DNA of 39,360 nt from Fluviicola sp. (GCA_002733985.1 NVXP01000154.1:1-39360), one strand, 5' to 3'; positions 1 to 8,717 are shown, counted from the stretch's first letter. Translations and numbers: made by a program. The notes: generated from the letters alone by a model not told the origin.

Positions 1-913
1 CAAGGACTTCGGCGGTGCGTCATCCGTGCTTGCTCTTGATGGGCTGGGGGCCGCTGACGCCGCTCTTGACTGGGCAGCTGTCAACTTCGTCGACTGCTCG
101 AACATCGGCACCATCGCGGACTATGCGAACTTCATCTATGCCGCTGGCGCTTGGCTCAACAGCGCGGGCCTCGTGCTCGATAAGGGCTTCGGCACAATCT
201 CCATCGAGACATCGCTGGTCAACACCGGGGCGGGCCTGACTGGCATTCGGTTCCTCAACACCTGCATCATTTCGAGGCGTTTCCGGGCTATCTTCAGCGC
301 GTTCGTGGTGCTCGCAGGTGAGACCGGAATCAAGGTTGATGACAAGGCGACGACGTTCCCGAACAACCAGAGCTTCTTCCTCTTCAACGCGTCCTTCGCG
401 GGCGGCGGCACGTTCCTCGACGGGCTCGATGAGACGGACAACCAGGTTCTAATCCAGAACACTACGGGGATTCCGAACAGTAGCGACGTCGGCCACTACT
501 TCATGACTGGCAACGCGGTTGCCACCGGCACCGCAGCGGCTGGCGCGGGCGTGTTCGTCAAGGTTGCGGGGGTTACGGTTAGCGGGGCGTCGATTTCGAA
601 GTTCACCCAGACTGCGAACAAGGCTGAGTATATCGGCGCGCTCACATCGTTCTTCAACATCACCGCGTCTTTCGGGGCGTCGAGTGGTAACAACCACATC
701 CTGGAATTCAGGATTGCGAAAAACGGCGTCACGCTGGCCGACAGTGGGAAACCAATCAAGGCGAACAGCGCCGGCCGCGTAGAGTCTGGAGGGACCTTCA
801 CAATCACCCAGTTGACAGATACGGACTTCATCGAAATCTTCGTCGCCAACAACACGTCTGCCACGGATATCACGGTGTCTGACTTGCGCGTATCCGTGCT
901 GAGAGTCCCCTAA
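1..913 (+). CDS. Tail-associated structural protein, C-terminal part of a gene that crosses the window junction
   Basis: This is the 3' part of one gene. Its 5' part lies at 38975-39261, and the 99-base terminal overlap puts the two parts in the same frame (codons here begin at base 2). The joined protein is 399 residues. The sequence is rich in Gly, Ala, Ser, Thr and Asn with short alternating hydrophobic segments, for example NFVDCSNIGTIADYANFIYA, as in beta-helical or beta-sandwich tail proteins. No enzymatic motif was found. It follows the tape-measure gene and one small structural gene, so it probably belongs to the distal tail or a receptor-contact structure. It ends TAATG, sharing one base with the next start. 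The virion role is inferred from position and composition. Confidence 0.75.
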   Translation, partial: KDFGGASSVLALDGLGAADAALDWAAVNFVDCSNIGTIADYANFIYAAGAWLNSAGLVLDKGFGTISIETSLVNTGAGLTGIRFLNTCIISRRFRAIFSAFVVLAGETGIKVDDKATTFPNNQSFFLFNASFAGGGTFLDGLDETDNQVLIQNTTGIPNSSDVGHYFMTGNAVATGTAAAGAGVFVKVAGVTVSGASISKFTQTANKAEYIGALTSFFNITASFGASSGNNHILEFRIAKNGVTLADSGKPIKANSAGRVESGGTFTITQLTDTDFIEIFVANNTSATDITVSDLRVSVLRVP

Positions 914-2154
914 TGCCGAGTTCCGATCCCGCACCCTTCATCGCGTTCCTCACTGAGGTCGACGCCCGCTCATACAGCGGGGCACCGCTGTTCAACATGG
1001 GCGGCGGCGGCGCGGTTGCGGGGCCGGCTCAAGACTACTTTGAGGACGCACTCAACTTCCTCAACGGCCGGGGGTCGCAGCCTACGCGGGACCTCGACTC
1101 TTTGGTCAAGACCATCAAAGGCGCGACGTGGACCATCTACCTCAACGCCGATGACCGCATCGTTATCGAGGACACTGCGGGAGGCTTCACGCTCAACGCT
1201 TCGGCTGACCGTGTGGCCTTCGGATTCCCCGCAACTGGCATCATTACATCGCTCCCGGTCGCTGGCCCCACCAACCAAATCATCGCCCCGCTGAACTGGG
1301 TGCGCGGCAATGTGCAGAACGCGCACCTCGCACTCGACGATGGGGCAGTCGGCCAGGTCCCAGACACCGCATACCGGGCGCAGGACGTCATCACCATGCT
1401 GCGGTCACAAGCGCTCACCGATGCCGACAGCGCGGACAAGGCGACGAACCTGGAGACGCAGACGAACGCCATCTACGACGTGGGCGGGCGGCGGTACCGG
1501 TGGGGCATCAACGCGATTGGGCACGCTTGGCTCGCCACCGACTCGGCCACTGGCACGCAGCCGGACGCCAGCGGCTTCCTTTTCGACGACTTCCAGTTGT
1601 GGCTCGGCTTCAAGGGTGACGAGGCGCTGCAGATTGTGGCTGATGCGACGACGGGCACGAACCTGGAGTACATCGAAGCGACGTATCCGTGCCAGGGCGC
1701 CATCATGCCCAGCCGGCAGGTTACGCGCATCACCGACCGCTTTGAGGAAATCACACACGGCGTGCGCTTGACGTCGGGCGAACTCGCTTCGAACAAGGTT
1801 ATGGACTGGTCAACGTTCGTTATCGACTGGACGCTCGACGGCCCTGCCGACTGTCGAGACCTGTCGTCACACTGGTTCAATGTAGTGAGCCGGGCTCCAC
1901 AGGCTGTCCGCTGGGCGCTGTATCAGGTGTGGGGCGACCCGAGGCGCGCACGCTTTACGGTCGATGTCCGCACTGACGTGAGTGGCACGACCGAGACGTA
2001 CGACTTGCTCGGGACTGCGGAGTTGAATGGATATCGTGGTAGGATACGCGGACGTAGAAGCCTCGCGGACACATCGCGCAAGACGGAGCGGTGGCCGTCC
2101 ACACTCCGAAGGCGTCTACCGGTGACTACGATTCTTGAAGCTGCGGAGGATTAG
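913..2154 (+). CDS. Putative tail/tail-tip structural protein (413 aa)
   Basis: The 413-residue protein has no motif I recognise. The central part is rich in aromatic residues and Asp/Thr (GGRRYRWGINAIGHAWLATD, then FLFDDFQLWLGFKGDE), which looks like a beta-rich virion protein. The C-terminal 60 residues are strongly basic and Arg-rich (RGRIRGRRSLADTSRKTERW). The start codon overlaps the previous stop (TAATG), so the two genes are probably coupled. A strong ribosome site (GGAGGA) before the next gene sits near the end of this one. Its place between the tape measure and the 1021-residue hub-like protein suggests a distal tail component. No host-adhesin or depolymerase motif was found. Confidence 0.6.
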   Translation: MPSSDPAPFIAFLTEVDARSYSGAPLFNMGGGGAVAGPAQDYFEDALNFLNGRGSQPTRDLDSLVKTIKGATWTIYLNADDRIVIEDTAGGFTLNASADRVAFGFPATGIITSLPVAGPTNQIIAPLNWVRGNVQNAHLALDDGAVGQVPDTAYRAQDVITMLRSQALTDADSADKATNLETQTNAIYDVGGRRYRWGINAIGHAWLATDSATGTQPDASGFLFDDFQLWLGFKGDEALQIVADATTGTNLEYIEATYPCQGAIMPSRQVTRITDRFEEITHGVRLTSGELASNKVMDWSTFVIDWTLDGPADCRDLSSHWFNVVSRAPQAVRWALYQVWGDPRRARFTVDVRTDVSGTTETYDLLGTAELNGYRGRIRGRRSLADTSRKTERWPSTLRRRLPVTTILEAAED

Positions 2155-2156
2155 AC

Positions 2157-2432
2157 ATGGCAGGCGTTATCAACGAGCCCATTATGGTCATCGAGGGCAT
2201 GCTAAGCGCGTTCGCCTTCAGCGCGAGTGTTGACCCGTTCGGCTTCCCCATCAACGAGTCGGTACTCCCTCAGTCCAACAATTCGATGATTTGCTCTAGG
2301 GAGGTCGCGGAGCATCTTGGCCTGCCAATGCCCGATAAGGCAGAACTCGGCATGCCCGCAAGTCAGTCCACCATTGAGAAAGCGAACCTTCGTCAGTTTG
2401 TCGGCGGCTCATTCCGTCGGGGCGGGCGCTAG
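2157..2432 (+). CDS. Small hypothetical protein in the tail operon (91 aa)
   Basis: The start is supported by a GGAGGA ribosome-binding site six bases upstream of ATG. The protein has a hydrophobic first half (MVIEGMLSAFAFSASVDPFGF) without charges typical of a signal peptide, and a polar, basic C-terminus ending FVGGSFRRGGR. It has one cysteine. I do not recognise the family. It sits two bases after the previous gene and one base before the next, so it is cotranscribed with the tail genes and could be a small tail accessory or chaperone. That role is positional inference only. Confidence 0.55.
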   Translation: MAGVINEPIMVIEGMLSAFAFSASVDPFGFPINESVLPQSNNSMICSREVAEHLGLPMPDKAELGMPASQSTIEKANLRQFVGGSFRRGGR

Positions 2433-2433
2433 C

Positions 2434-2682
2434 ATGGCTGGCGTTACCAGCGAGCCTCGGGCGATGAGAGGCGGCTACCTGCCATTTGATGACGGCTGCG
2501 GGATTGTTGGCTACTCGTATGAGTGTCCTGAGTGCGGGGTCAGCAACTCGTTCACGGACTGCGAGACGGGGTGCGAGTGTGGGTTCTCTGAGCCTTACGT
2601 TGACCCTGATGACTGGTATGCGGAGCGGATGGCGCGACCTAAAGAGGGGAGGTGGAAGTGCCCCGCACCATCCCAGCTGTAG
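2434..2682 (+). CDS. Small zinc-ribbon-like protein in the tail operon (82 aa)
   Basis: I chose the ATG at 2434, one base after the preceding stop. A longer reading from 2317 would lie inside the upstream gene. The 82-residue product has a cysteine cluster YECPECGVSN followed by CETGCECGF, giving CxxC and CxxxCxC patterns that can bind zinc. The rest is acidic and aromatic (YVDPDDWYAERMARPKEGRW) with no membrane segment. A metal-binding mini-protein inside a tail operon is unusual. It could be a regulator or assembly factor rather than a virion component. Its 3' end overlaps the start of the next gene by about 25 bases. Confidence 0.6.
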   Translation: MAGVTSEPRAMRGGYLPFDDGCGIVGYSYECPECGVSNSFTDCETGCECGFSEPYVDPDDWYAERMARPKEGRWKCPAPSQL

Positions 2683-3728
2683 CGAGCATCGTACTCCCTG
2701 ACACGCGGCTAACCACACCGACGAAACCGGTGCTTGCGGGCAGTGCGACCAACGGCGGCCACTGGCTTGACGCTGCGCTGATTCACAACCTCAACGCCGC
2801 CATGGTGCACGCCCAGCCTTGCTACCAGCAGGGATGGGACGGCGGCTTTATCTTCGTTACGGCGCCCGCTACGTGGACGTTCAGCCATGAGATTACGGTT
2901 GCGAAGCTCACCGACCAGCACACGAACATCACGTGCCGAATCTACGGCTTTAGCCAAGCGGGCGCAGGTCTCGGCGCTGTCCGCTTCTCCACAGCCTCAG
3001 CGCCAGCAGTCTTCTCGGTGGTCACGCTACCCGCGGGCCCTGCGGTCTGGACTGCAGCGGCGACCTTGCTGAGCGTGGCGGCATCCTTCGGCGTCAACGA
3101 CTACGAAACGATTACCGTAGAGATTCTCGACAGCGTCAACGTCACCACGATGCAGGGCGAGTACGACGAGTTGAGCCCAGGCGGCGCGTATCCCGCGGGT
3201 AATGACGAGCTCGCCTCTGGCGTGGGGCCGGACGGCACGGTGCCCCTCGATACGCTCGAGCTGGCTGCCGACTCGCCGCTACCCTCGGAGATTGCGCGCA
3301 CGCTGGCCGATGGCATTACTGCGGTGTCGCAGCGGCTCCGCACGTATTCGTCAATGGGCACGATACCCATCAGAATGGAACGCCCGTTCCGGGTGGTGAT
3401 TCCGGTTTACGACCTGGGCGCGAGTGTCCACAAGCTGAAGTTCCGGCTGTTGGCCGAAAAGGGTGGGTTGGCCAGGACTCACTTGGTTCAGCATAGCTCA
3501 GCGAGTTCTGCGATTGGCTTCGACCAGTGGAAGAACGCGGTGGCTAGTTCACGCGGGTTCACGCTTGTTACGGTCCCAGGCGGCGCTGGTCAGCACGACA
3601 CGGGAGATATCGAAATCACCCTAGAGGCTGGGGATATCGTGCAGGCACCTGGCGGCTATCTCGGGTTTGCGCACTTGACGCTATGGCCAGGGCCCAACCT
3701 TCTCTCTTTCGCTGTGTGGGGTATCTAA
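2658..3728 (+). CDS. Putative tail structural protein, beta-rich (356 aa)
   Basis: Two in-frame GTG codons are possible, at 2652 and 2658. The purine-rich GAGGGGAGG at 2644-2652 overlaps the first, so the second is the better start. The protein begins VPRTIPAVASIVLPDTRLTT and is full of alternating hydrophobic and small polar residues (ITVEILDSVNVTTMQGEY, DIEITLEAGDIVQAPGGYLG). This fits beta-sandwich modules of tail-tip or fibre proteins. No catalytic motif was found. The next gene starts directly after the stop. I assign it to the tail tip because of its position between other beta-rich structural genes and the large hub-like protein. Confidence 0.6.
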   Translation: MPRTIPAVASIVLPDTRLTTPTKPVLAGSATNGGHWLDAALIHNLNAAMVHAQPCYQQGWDGGFIFVTAPATWTFSHEITVAKLTDQHTNITCRIYGFSQAGAGLGAVRFSTASAPAVFSVVTLPAGPAVWTAAATLLSVAASFGVNDYETITVEILDSVNVTTMQGEYDELSPGGAYPAGNDELASGVGPDGTVPLDTLELAADSPLPSEIARTLADGITAVSQRLRTYSSMGTIPIRMERPFRVVIPVYDLGASVHKLKFRLLAEKGGLARTHLVQHSSASSAIGFDQWKNAVASSRGFTLVTVPGGAGQHDTGDIEITLEAGDIVQAPGGYLGFAHLTLWPGPNLLSFAVWGI

Positions 3729-4355
3729 TTGGCTGGCATCATCCCATCAACGCTCGACAGCGTACCGGACCCGGCATCCTACAATGTGGGGCGGCCACTC
3801 TTTGGGCGCACGGTCTCAAGCCTGTCGAACGGCGTGAATCACCTTGCGGGCTTTCGAGGCCTGCGGTTCATATCGTCTCAGGTGATGGTGGCCCCTAGCT
3901 TCTTCCCTGTCACTGTAATCACCAACGATACGGCCCAAGTGGGCCTCATGGTCAGTGAGCCGACAATGAGGTGGGTGGTTTCCCCCCTTGCTCAGTTTGT
4001 GTGGTGGGGCGCCTGGGTGGCATCCAGCGGTGACCGGGGCACTCCACCAAAATTAGAGGTGTTCCTTGAGACTGTCGCGGGGGTCCTTATTGACACTGTC
4101 GAGTGGACCATAGGCAACGGGCGACTCCCGGCAAACCACTACGGATTTCCGAATGTGGTGACCCCTGAAGAAAGGGGCGCATCGTCTGGCCGAGACACGA
4201 TGCTGCACACTGGGTGGAAAATTGGCATCGGGACATCGCCCAGGCTGCTGGATGTGAGCGCTCATCAGGGCTTAGATGTCCAGATCCGAGTGGTGGCTAA
4301 AGACGTCCGTGTCTACTCCCATTTTGCCCTTGAAGCCTACGAGTCGAGCATATGA
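3729..4355 (+). CDS. Putative tail structural protein (208 aa), TTG start
   Basis: The frame opens with TTG directly after the previous TAA (TAATTG), giving MAGIIPSTLDSVPDPASYNVG. No better ATG exists nearby, so a TTG start with coupling is the simplest reading. The protein is rich in beta-prone segments (FFPVTVITNDTAQVGLMVSE, LDVQIRVVAKDVRVYSHFAL) and lacks membrane segments or catalytic motifs. It overlaps the next gene by ATGA, which shows the two are read together. The family is not recognised. Its place suggests a small tail-tip or fibre-attachment subunit made with the large protein that follows. Confidence 0.55.
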   Translation: MAGIIPSTLDSVPDPASYNVGRPLFGRTVSSLSNGVNHLAGFRGLRFISSQVMVAPSFFPVTVITNDTAQVGLMVSEPTMRWVVSPLAQFVWWGAWVASSGDRGTPPKLEVFLETVAGVLIDTVEWTIGNGRLPANHYGFPNVVTPEERGASSGRDTMLHTGWKIGIGTSPRLLDVSAHQGLDVQIRVVAKDVRVYSHFALEAYESSI

Positions 4356-7300
4356 GTGGAGTCCTGACTGAGCTTGCTGTGCGGCAAAACACCCTCGTTT
4401 GGGTGCTGGAGATCGACGGACTAGAAGAGTCGTACCATTCCGCGCCATCCTCGGTAGTCCTGCCGGCCTACACTGAGGCATGGACCCACACCCAGCAGCC
4501 TGGAATCCAGCCGGGCGGCATCACCGCGTCAAGCGAAGAGCTCGACGTCATGAAGTCTGTGGTTACCGTCGGTCAGGTGGCCGTAACTATCGGGGTGACC
4601 AGGACAAACAACGCTGCTCAGTTCATGGCGGTCGGCAGGTCTGGTTCCCCACTTGTGGCCACGCTGGCGCTGACTGTTGACCAGGTGGGGGCCGGGTTCG
4701 TCACAGTCAACGAAGACATTAGCGCATGGCCTGCGACTGGCGAGCTTTGGATTGGTCGCGAGTGCATCACGTACAGCGCCCGCACGGTCGCCGCGCCCTT
4801 CCGATTCACGATCGCCGTTCCGTCGTCCCGAGGCTGGTGGGGGTCTGAACAGCGCAAGCATGTAGCATCGGCGATTGAAGGCTGGGCACCTCGCGTCTAT
4901 TCGCAGTGCGTCACGTGGCAGAGTCGCAAGGCCCGCGTGCTGGTCACAAGCCTGCGCCCCGATGGCACTCAGGCAGCAGGCTGGGTGGAGTACATCAGCG
5001 GGCGCATCGTCAGCAATCCCGAGGTGAGTGAAGACGGTCTTAGCATCGCAATCAACATCATCCCGCACACTGACGCGCTCAGCATCAACGTGGGCGGCGG
5101 CGTCTCGCGGACTGGGCTCCAACAGGGGGTTCATACTTTCGACGGGAAGTCGGGGGACCAGTATCTGTGCTCGGTGGGCTGGGATGTAGGGGAGGCTTTT
5201 GACGAAGAGGCGACCTTCAACGCTGGCGCCGGCATCGACTTGCCGATCCGGTACAAGAGCCACGAGGACACTTTCGACATCTCATCCGACCCCGACAAGG
5301 GCCGGACTGGCAAGCTTGTAGAAGAGTCGTCGGGGTCGTCTTTCTATGTGCTCACCCCATCAGCAGCCGGATACCTAGGGGGGCCACTTGGGCAGGCTGC
5401 TGGAGACAAGATCGTCCTCACTGCTGCAGCGGCGCCTTTCGTTTCAATCGGTGAACGATGGCTCAACGCGGCTGCATGGGACGAGCTGATTGGGTCACCC
5501 CTCACAACTCCAGGAGCAGCCGAGGTCGTGGGCTGGCCGGACGTCGCGATCTCGCGCATGTCGGTCGCCCTCTCTCCAGGGACCCATTTGGACGTAGGGC
5601 CGGTCGATGGCCAGTTTGCTGATGTCGCGTTCAACCCAAACGACAACGGCGCCGCGTCGATAACATTCCTCTTTAACACGAACGCGAAGAATGCCGGGAC
5701 CGTCCAGCTGACTGTCTGGTCCGAAAGCCCCCTCATAATGTACTACGGGGTGAGCGGCTTCGACCCGGATGACAACAAGAGGATCTGGGACCTTGAGGGT
5801 GGCGAGCACGAGAGATTTGGGCAGAGTCTAATCAGGTCAGCCCTCGCCACCGACTCGAACGGGGCCGACTTTCACGCACTCGTGCCCAAAGCGACACTGC
5901 CAATCCGAGGCTACCCCGACGCCTACTACCAAAAGGGCGAGTCATTTATTCACGTTCAGGACGACCTGTTTGCATCGACGTCAGCCGTGCTGGTTCGGTG
6001 GACTGAATGGAACGGAGACGAGCATCTCCAGTCGGTCCGGATCACGGGCTCAGAACCAGCCAGCAACGTAACAGTCGGCGCAGTTGGCACCCTGCTTAAG
6101 GTCGACACCGAACTAGACCGCAGGAACAAATCCTTCGGGGACTGGCCGGGCCAAGCCAGATGCACCATCGAAGAGGACGTCTCTTGGTCCAGTGAGACCC
6201 CCGGCACCATATTGTTGAACGTCCTCATGAGCGGGGACGGCGACAGTTTCAATTCAGGCTTCGACGTGTTCGCTTCGGGCGCGAACCTGACCGCTGAAGA
6301 GGTCGACGTTGATTCGTTCCTTCGATACCCGTACCCAGACGGCCTGGCGCAACTGCTCACCCTTTCTCTCAACACCTTCGACTCAATCACAATCAGGGAC
6401 TTCATCGAGCCCATATTGCGGAGCATCGGCGCGGCCCTAGTCGTCCGAGTTGAGCGTGTGCCCACAACTGGCGCCGGCGGCGTCCTGAGGCGACGGCTTG
6501 CGCTTGAAGTCGCAACGTCTGAGTACGCCCCTGATGCACTCGGCACGATTCTAAACGGCGACTGGGTGGGGGCTGAGCGCCCATCCACCACCGACGACAA
6601 CCGTATCGTCAACATGCTCCGCCTCCAGATGGACTACTCATCAGAGGACAGCGAATTTGACCTGATCGTCAACATGAGCGACCGGGACTCAATCGGAGAG
6701 TACGGGCCGGCCCCGGTCGATGAGTTGGACTTGAGGGGTATTAGAATGCCCCAATCCAGCCCGGCCGACCAAGTGGCTCTACTGCTTCCGTTCACCGCGT
6801 CTAGATTCTCTGCTGTGGGCGCCCCGAGAAGGGTGATATCTGGCACCATATCGTGGGCGGATTCGGTCATTCTCAACGCTGGCGCGGTCGTGATCGTGGA
6901 TGCCGTCGAGGTGTTTGACTACGACGGCGACAGAGGCGTGGCAGCCGTCCCCATGCGCATCATCAGTATCCGACCAGACGGCGTACATCAGAAGGCGCAG
7001 GTCAAGCTGACATGGCACGATGCCACCACTTCAGGATGGGCACCCGTACTCAAGGTCGTCGCGGTCGGAGGGGCGGCTATCTACACAGTCAAGGCGAACG
7101 AGTACACTGAGTCGGACGACCCGGTCACCGGCCTAACCCTGGCTGATATCGACTTTTGGAATGTGGGGGATTCGATTCGCGCCTGCCCACTAGGTGACTT
7201 CGGCAACTCAACAGGTGGGCTTACGGTACTAACCATCGTGGGCAACATCATCACACTGAGCGCGCCGGCCGCACCTGCGCTAGTGGTGGGCGATACGCTG

Positions 7301-7417
7301 AGGCCGGATGGTTTTGGAGTGGCGGCCACAACGGTAGCTCAGAAGCTCTTTGCGTTCCTAGCAGATGATGCGGCCACGCTCGGAGCCACCCCGGACCCGG
7401 CCAAAGAATACGCCTAA
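4352..7417 (+). CDS. Large tail-tip / hub-like protein (1021 aa)
   Basis: This is the largest protein of the phage and the last in the virion operon. Its opening (MSGVLTELAVRQNTLVWVLEIDGLEESYHS) resembles tail-hub type proteins that begin with a short beta domain. The sequence has several beta-rich segments and a late region DAVEVFDYDGDRGVAAVPMRIISIRPDGVHQKAQVKLTWHD that looks like a hub fold. The last 100 residues have short beta repeats with Gly and Thr. A hub/central tail protein is usually placed downstream of the tape measure, as here. I see no peptidase or glycosidase motif. The stop overlaps the convergent lipoprotein gene by four bases, so there is no room for a terminator between them. 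Confidence 0.6.
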   Translation: MSGVLTELAVRQNTLVWVLEIDGLEESYHSAPSSVVLPAYTEAWTHTQQPGIQPGGITASSEELDVMKSVVTVGQVAVTIGVTRTNNAAQFMAVGRSGSPLVATLALTVDQVGAGFVTVNEDISAWPATGELWIGRECITYSARTVAAPFRFTIAVPSSRGWWGSEQRKHVASAIEGWAPRVYSQCVTWQSRKARVLVTSLRPDGTQAAGWVEYISGRIVSNPEVSEDGLSIAINIIPHTDALSINVGGGVSRTGLQQGVHTFDGKSGDQYLCSVGWDVGEAFDEEATFNAGAGIDLPIRYKSHEDTFDISSDPDKGRTGKLVEESSGSSFYVLTPSAAGYLGGPLGQAAGDKIVLTAAAAPFVSIGERWLNAAAWDELIGSPLTTPGAAEVVGWPDVAISRMSVALSPGTHLDVGPVDGQFADVAFNPNDNGAASITFLFNTNAKNAGTVQLTVWSESPLIMYYGVSGFDPDDNKRIWDLEGGEHERFGQSLIRSALATDSNGADFHALVPKATLPIRGYPDAYYQKGESFIHVQDDLFASTSAVLVRWTEWNGDEHLQSVRITGSEPASNVTVGAVGTLLKVDTELDRRNKSFGDWPGQARCTIEEDVSWSSETPGTILLNVLMSGDGDSFNSGFDVFASGANLTAEEVDVDSFLRYPYPDGLAQLLTLSLNTFDSITIRDFIEPILRSIGAALVVRVERVPTTGAGGVLRRRLALEVATSEYAPDALGTILNGDWVGAERPSTTDDNRIVNMLRLQMDYSSEDSEFDLIVNMSDRDSIGEYGPAPVDELDLRGIRMPQSSPADQVALLLPFTASRFSAVGAPRRVISGTISWADSVILNAGAVVIVDAVEVFDYDGDRGVAAVPMRIISIRPDGVHQKAQVKLTWHDATTSGWAPVLKVVAVGGAAIYTVKANEYTESDDPVTGLTLADIDFWNVGDSIRACPLGDFGNSTGGLTVLTIVGNIITLSAPAAPALVVGDTLRPDGFGVAATTVAQKLFAFLADDAATLGATPDPAKEYA

Positions 7418-7830
7418 CACCTTGGGTAGGTGGTGCAACTGACCCGGTTTGCCAACGCGTGGGGCTGGTAGCACTCTTCGGTGCAAGCGGAGCCGTTGCC
7501 ATCCGAAGTCAGCACCATCATCTGGACAGGACCGTTGCAGAACGACACCAGCAGCCAATCAATGTGAATGTCCCCATATGCGGACACCTGTCCAGCATCG
7601 TTGTAGTAGACCGTGGCGCCAGTGGGACCGCTAGCCGACTGGCACTGAACCTGACCGCCCTCAACGGTACCCACCAGCATCGACCCAACTGGGCACACGA
7701 TCGAGTCGAGTTCGGGCGGGCTACAGCAGGGGAGGCCGTCGCACAGCACCGGCACCTCTGGCAGTGCGTTCGGGTTATCTGTGGAGCACCCGGCAAGAAC
7801 TAGAAGAGCAGCAGCAAGAAAGCGAATCAT
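7414..7830 (-). CDS. Cysteine-rich phage lipoprotein (138 aa)
   Basis: Read leftward, the ATG at 7830 follows GGAGG with a five-base gap. A GTG at 7842 lies before the ribosome site, so it is rejected. The protein begins MIRFLAAALLVLAGCS: a short basic N-terminus, a hydrophobic core and the lipobox LAGC, so Cys15 should be lipidated after signal peptidase II cleavage. The mature part has ten further cysteines, enough for five disulfides, and a GPTGATVYY segment. Secreted, lipid-anchored and disulfide-rich fits an exported surface protein. Phage lipoproteins of this size often block superinfection by masking the receptor (T5 Llp type), but there is no sequence evidence for that role here. It is the only leftward gene between the tail and lysis blocks. 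Confidence 0.8.
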   Translation of the reverse strand: MIRFLAAALLVLAGCSTDNPNALPEVPVLCDGLPCCSPPELDSIVCPVGSMLVGTVEGGQVQCQSASGPTGATVYYNDAGQVSAYGDIHIDWLLVSFCNGPVQMMVLTSDGNGSACTEECYQPHALANRVSCTTYPRC

Positions 7831-7892
7831 CGTAACCTCCACCTGATTGACGAACTGACATGCTGACTATTGCAGAAAAACACGCAGTCAAG

Positions 7893-7910
7893 CATTATGT
7901 TCACATAATG
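7893..7910. promoter_or_regulatory. Perfect inverted repeat in the divergent lipoprotein/endolysin intergenic region
   Basis: CATTATG and CATAATG (7893-7899 and 7904-7910) are a perfect seven-base inverted repeat separated by TTCA. It sits 14 bases before the endolysin ATG in the only gap between the leftward lipoprotein gene and the rightward lysis genes. The arms contain CATTAT and CATAAT, which resemble -10 boxes. TTGCAG at 7870-7875 lies 17 bases before CATTAT. On the other strand a TTGACT lies just beyond, pointing toward the lipoprotein gene. An operator covering the lysis promoter is a reasonable reading. The boxes are weak matches and the repressor is unknown. Confidence 0.45.
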
Positions 7911-7923
7911 AACGGGAGTGGCA

Positions 7924-8505
7924 ATGGCTGAGCAGCGGAAGAACCACAAGTACTACGTCGCTCGTGCGCTCGACCGCGCCATAGCCGAGTGGGGCAAGGA
8001 CATCCGAGAGCCTGTCGGTGTGGTCACATCGCATCCAATCGTTGACCGCTACATCCGCGGCGCTGAGGGCTCGCAAGCGCACATCCGCGAGTACGAAAAC
8101 CGCAGCAAGGTTAAGGCGCGGCAGTTTCAGTGGTGCGGAAGTTTTGCTTCGTGGTGTTGGGGCCTGTCGCTCGACCCTGACATCCGAAAATACATCATGC
8201 GCAGCTGCTCCCGTATCCGCGGCATGTACACGAAGGCGACACCGGTTGAGCTGCGCGGCTGGGGTCCCAAGCGCCGCGTGGCTGCGCACGTCATCCAGCC
8301 CGGCGACATCATGCTCATCGGCAAGGACGAAGGCACGCACATCACTCTCGTGTTCGCTGTCGAAGGCGACACCATCCACACCATCGAAGGCAACTCGACG
8401 GGCATCGGCCCCAAGGGCGACCGCTTCGAAGGCGTCGTTCGGCATGAGCGCAGTCGGTCTGAGGCGAAGTGGGTGATTCGACTGCAAATGGAGGACTTGT
8501 CGTGA
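7924..8505 (+). CDS. CHAP-type peptidoglycan hydrolase (endolysin)
   Basis: This is the probable endolysin, which cuts peptidoglycan at the end of infection. The start at 7924 follows GGGAG with five bases spacing. A GTG six bases earlier is less likely. The 193-residue protein has the CHAP/NlpC-P60 layout: WCGSFASW with nucleophile Cys71, VIQPGDIML ahead of the second half, then GTHITLVF with His139 and TIEGNS (Glu155, Asn157) completing the site. There is no signal peptide, so release would need a holin or membrane lesion, and the next genes encode small membrane proteins. I do not see a separate cell-wall-binding domain. Catalytic specificity (amidase or endopeptidase) cannot be told. Confidence 0.85.
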   Translation: MAEQRKNHKYYVARALDRAIAEWGKDIREPVGVVTSHPIVDRYIRGAEGSQAHIREYENRSKVKARQFQWCGSFASWCWGLSLDPDIRKYIMRSCSRIRGMYTKATPVELRGWGPKRRVAAHVIQPGDIMLIGKDEGTHITLVFAVEGDTIHTIEGNSTGIGPKGDRFEGVVRHERSRSEAKWVIRLQMEDLS

Positions 8506-8717
8506 AACACCGCAAGGTCTTAGTCTGCACTATCGCCATGGTCATCGAAGGCATCATGGCCGTGTGCGACGTTCAGAACCCGGCCGCATACGCAGGTGTC
8601 AGCAGCGTCGCGGCGTTCTTCTGCGGCGGCAACGCAGTCGAGCACATGAAGGCGACACCCAAGGCGTTCCGCAACGGGCCTCCCCCGCTCAATCCGAAGC
8701 CTGCCGACGATGCTTAA
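8502..8717 (+). CDS. Small membrane protein, holin candidate (71 aa)
   Basis: The GTG at 8502 overlaps the endolysin stop (GTGA) and has GGAGG seven bases upstream. The product starts VKHRKVLVCTIAMVIEGIMAV, a basic N-terminus and hydrophobic helix, followed by a second nonpolar segment (AAYAGVSSVAAFFCGG). It then has a proline-rich, charged tail. A short two-helix protein directly after an endolysin is the usual place and shape for a holin. The hydrophobic segments are short and the tail long, so it may instead be an anti-holin or accessory factor. I recognise no specific holin family. Confidence 0.55.
   Translation: MKHRKVLVCTIAMVIEGIMAVCDVQNPAAYAGVSSVAAFFCGGNAVEHMKATPKAFRNGPPPLNPKPADDA

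Noticed and set aside
1-99. The terminal repeat as a true direct terminal repeat of the phage
   Set aside because: It lies in the middle of an uninterrupted gene and has a length typical for assembly overlap; no terminase site is visible in it.
449-934. Leftward frame of 161 codons at the beginning of the window
   Set aside because: It is opposite the tail gene, rich in Arg/Val/Asp as is common for antisense frames in GC-rich DNA, with no motif.
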